From: Sophora flavescens
Lineage: Eukaryota; Streptophyta; Magnoliopsida; Fabales; Fabaceae
NCBI GenBank assembly: GCA_030762895.1
Contig: JAUPTC010000090.1
Location: 1-64,000 of the forward strand
Direction of reading: 5' to 3'
DNA length: 64,000 nucleotides
This document shows, one piece after another, positions 63,000 through 64,000 of the stretch; position 1 is the stretch's first letter; each line of letters opens with the position of its first letter. Below the pieces are notes generated by a model. The model searched no databases. It was not told where the DNA came from and saw only the letters and a program-made list of their open reading frames with translations. Position numbers and translations under genes: made by a program.

Positions 63000-64000
63000 C
63001 CGTTGGATCATGGCGAGAGGGTCATGGGCTAACTATGGGATCATGGCGACTGGGTCATGGTTTAACCATGGGATCATGATGGAAGGGTCATGGGTTAACC
63101 ATGGGATCATAGCAAGCGGGTCATGGGTTAACGTTGGGATTATAGAATGAGGGTCATGGGTTAACTATGGAATGAGGGTCATGGGTCATGCGATCATGTC
63201 GTGAGGGTCATGTGTTAACCAGGGAATCAAGGCTTGAGAGTCATGGGTTAACTATGGGATCATGTCGTGAGGGTCATCGGTTAACCAAGGAATCAGGGTG
63301 TGACGATCATTGGTTAACCATGGGATCATGGCGTGTGGGTCATGGGTTAACCATGGGATCATGGTGTGAGGGTAATGGGTTAACCATGGTATCATGGCAA
63401 GTGGGTCACAGGTTAACCATGGTATCATGGCTAGTGGGTCATAGGTTAACCAAGGAATCAGGGTGTGACGGTCATTGGTTAATCTTGGGATCATGGCATG
63501 AGGGTCATGGGTTAACCATATGATCATGGCGAGAGGGTCATGGGTTAATAAGGGGATCATGGCATGAGGGTCATGGGTTAACCATAGGATCATGGCATGA
63601 AGGTACTGGGTTAACCATTGGATTATAGTAAGTGGTTCATGGGTTAAATATGGGATCATGGAATGAGAGTCATATGGTAACCATGGGATCATGGCTTGAG
63701 GGTCAAGGGTTAACCATGGGATAACGTCGTGATGGCCATGGGTTAACCATAGGTTCATGGCGTGGGGTCATGGGTTAATATGGGATCATGGCATGAGGGT
63801 CATGGGTTAACCATAGGATCATGGCTTGAGGGGTCATGGGTTAATCATGGGATCATGGCATGAGGATCATGGGTTAACCATAGGATCATGTCATGAGGGT
63901 ATTGGGTTAACCATGGGATTATAGTAAGTGGGTCATTGGTTAACCATGGGATCATGGAATGAGAGTCATAGGGTAACCATGGGATCATGGCTTGAGGGTG
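63000..64000 (-). repeat. 33-bp satellite array, minus orientation
   Basis: About 30 units to the end of the window, in the same orientation as 20214-21348 and opposite to 40905-43554. It contains a local higher-order repeat: similar multi-unit blocks recur (for example 63545-63700 and 63780-63960). Confidence 0.92.

Overview
This window looks like plant heterochromatin, probably from a eudicot; I cannot name the species. I see no host gene in 64 kb. Nearly every base belongs to nested Ty3/gypsy-type LTR retrotransposons or to arrays of one tandem satellite with a 33-bp unit. The LTRs have TG...CA ends, 5-bp target-site duplications (TSDs), primer-binding sites (PBS) resembling the complement of the initiator tRNA-Met 3' end (TGGTATCA-AGC type) and purine-rich tracts (PPT). 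Pol is in the order CCHC zinc knuckle, protease (PR), reverse transcriptase (RT; YFDD), RNase H (RH) and integrase (IN; HHCC, DDE, GPF). The Pol C-terminus runs into the 3' LTR and ends in a GGPMTRARAKK-type tail, which reminds me of the CR motif of CRM-group (centromeric) elements. With the satellite this suggests, but does not prove, a centromeric or pericentromeric location.

Layout, with family letters used only here. 1-8066: 3' end of a B-type element whose LTR is split by complete element A (801-7788, TSD gatgt). 8067-11842: satellite (+) with solo LTR C (9241-10062). 11843-15422: fragments of two elements with their 3' LTRs. 15423-21348: satellite in the opposite orientation, interrupted by a decayed LTR B carrying complete non-autonomous element C1 (15709-18398) and solo LTR E (19190-20134); this 4.65-kb block is flanked by a 141-bp direct duplication. 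21349-23800: LTR-less Tekay/Del-like fragment. 23801-27611: satellite (+) with complete C2 (24581-27244, TSD cttac). 27612-28561: LTR F. 28562-40904: autonomous-type element G, carrying an LTR-plus-PBS insertion (29301-30242), a three-LTR dimer H (31524-35285) and solo LTR F (38110-39073). 40905-43554: satellite (+) with a solo LTR (41849-42621). 43555-53730: tandem non-autonomous element I, hosting element J (45980-53612, minus strand), which itself carries a solo LTR A. 53731-58410: truncated element K with a solo LTR B. 58411-62999: gag-PR-only element L. 63000-64000: satellite (-).

How they work together: A, G, J and K are degenerate copies of one autonomous lineage encoding Gag-PR-RT-RH-IN. 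C, H, I and L keep LTRs, PBS, PPT and small open frames but have lost RT-RH-IN, so they would depend on autonomous relatives for copying. The most striking shared feature is not a protein. Just downstream of the putative transcription start, every LTR family carries the same succession of short hairpins, two of them followed by TTGTGGCG. Paired arms change together between families, which points to a selected RNA leader structure.
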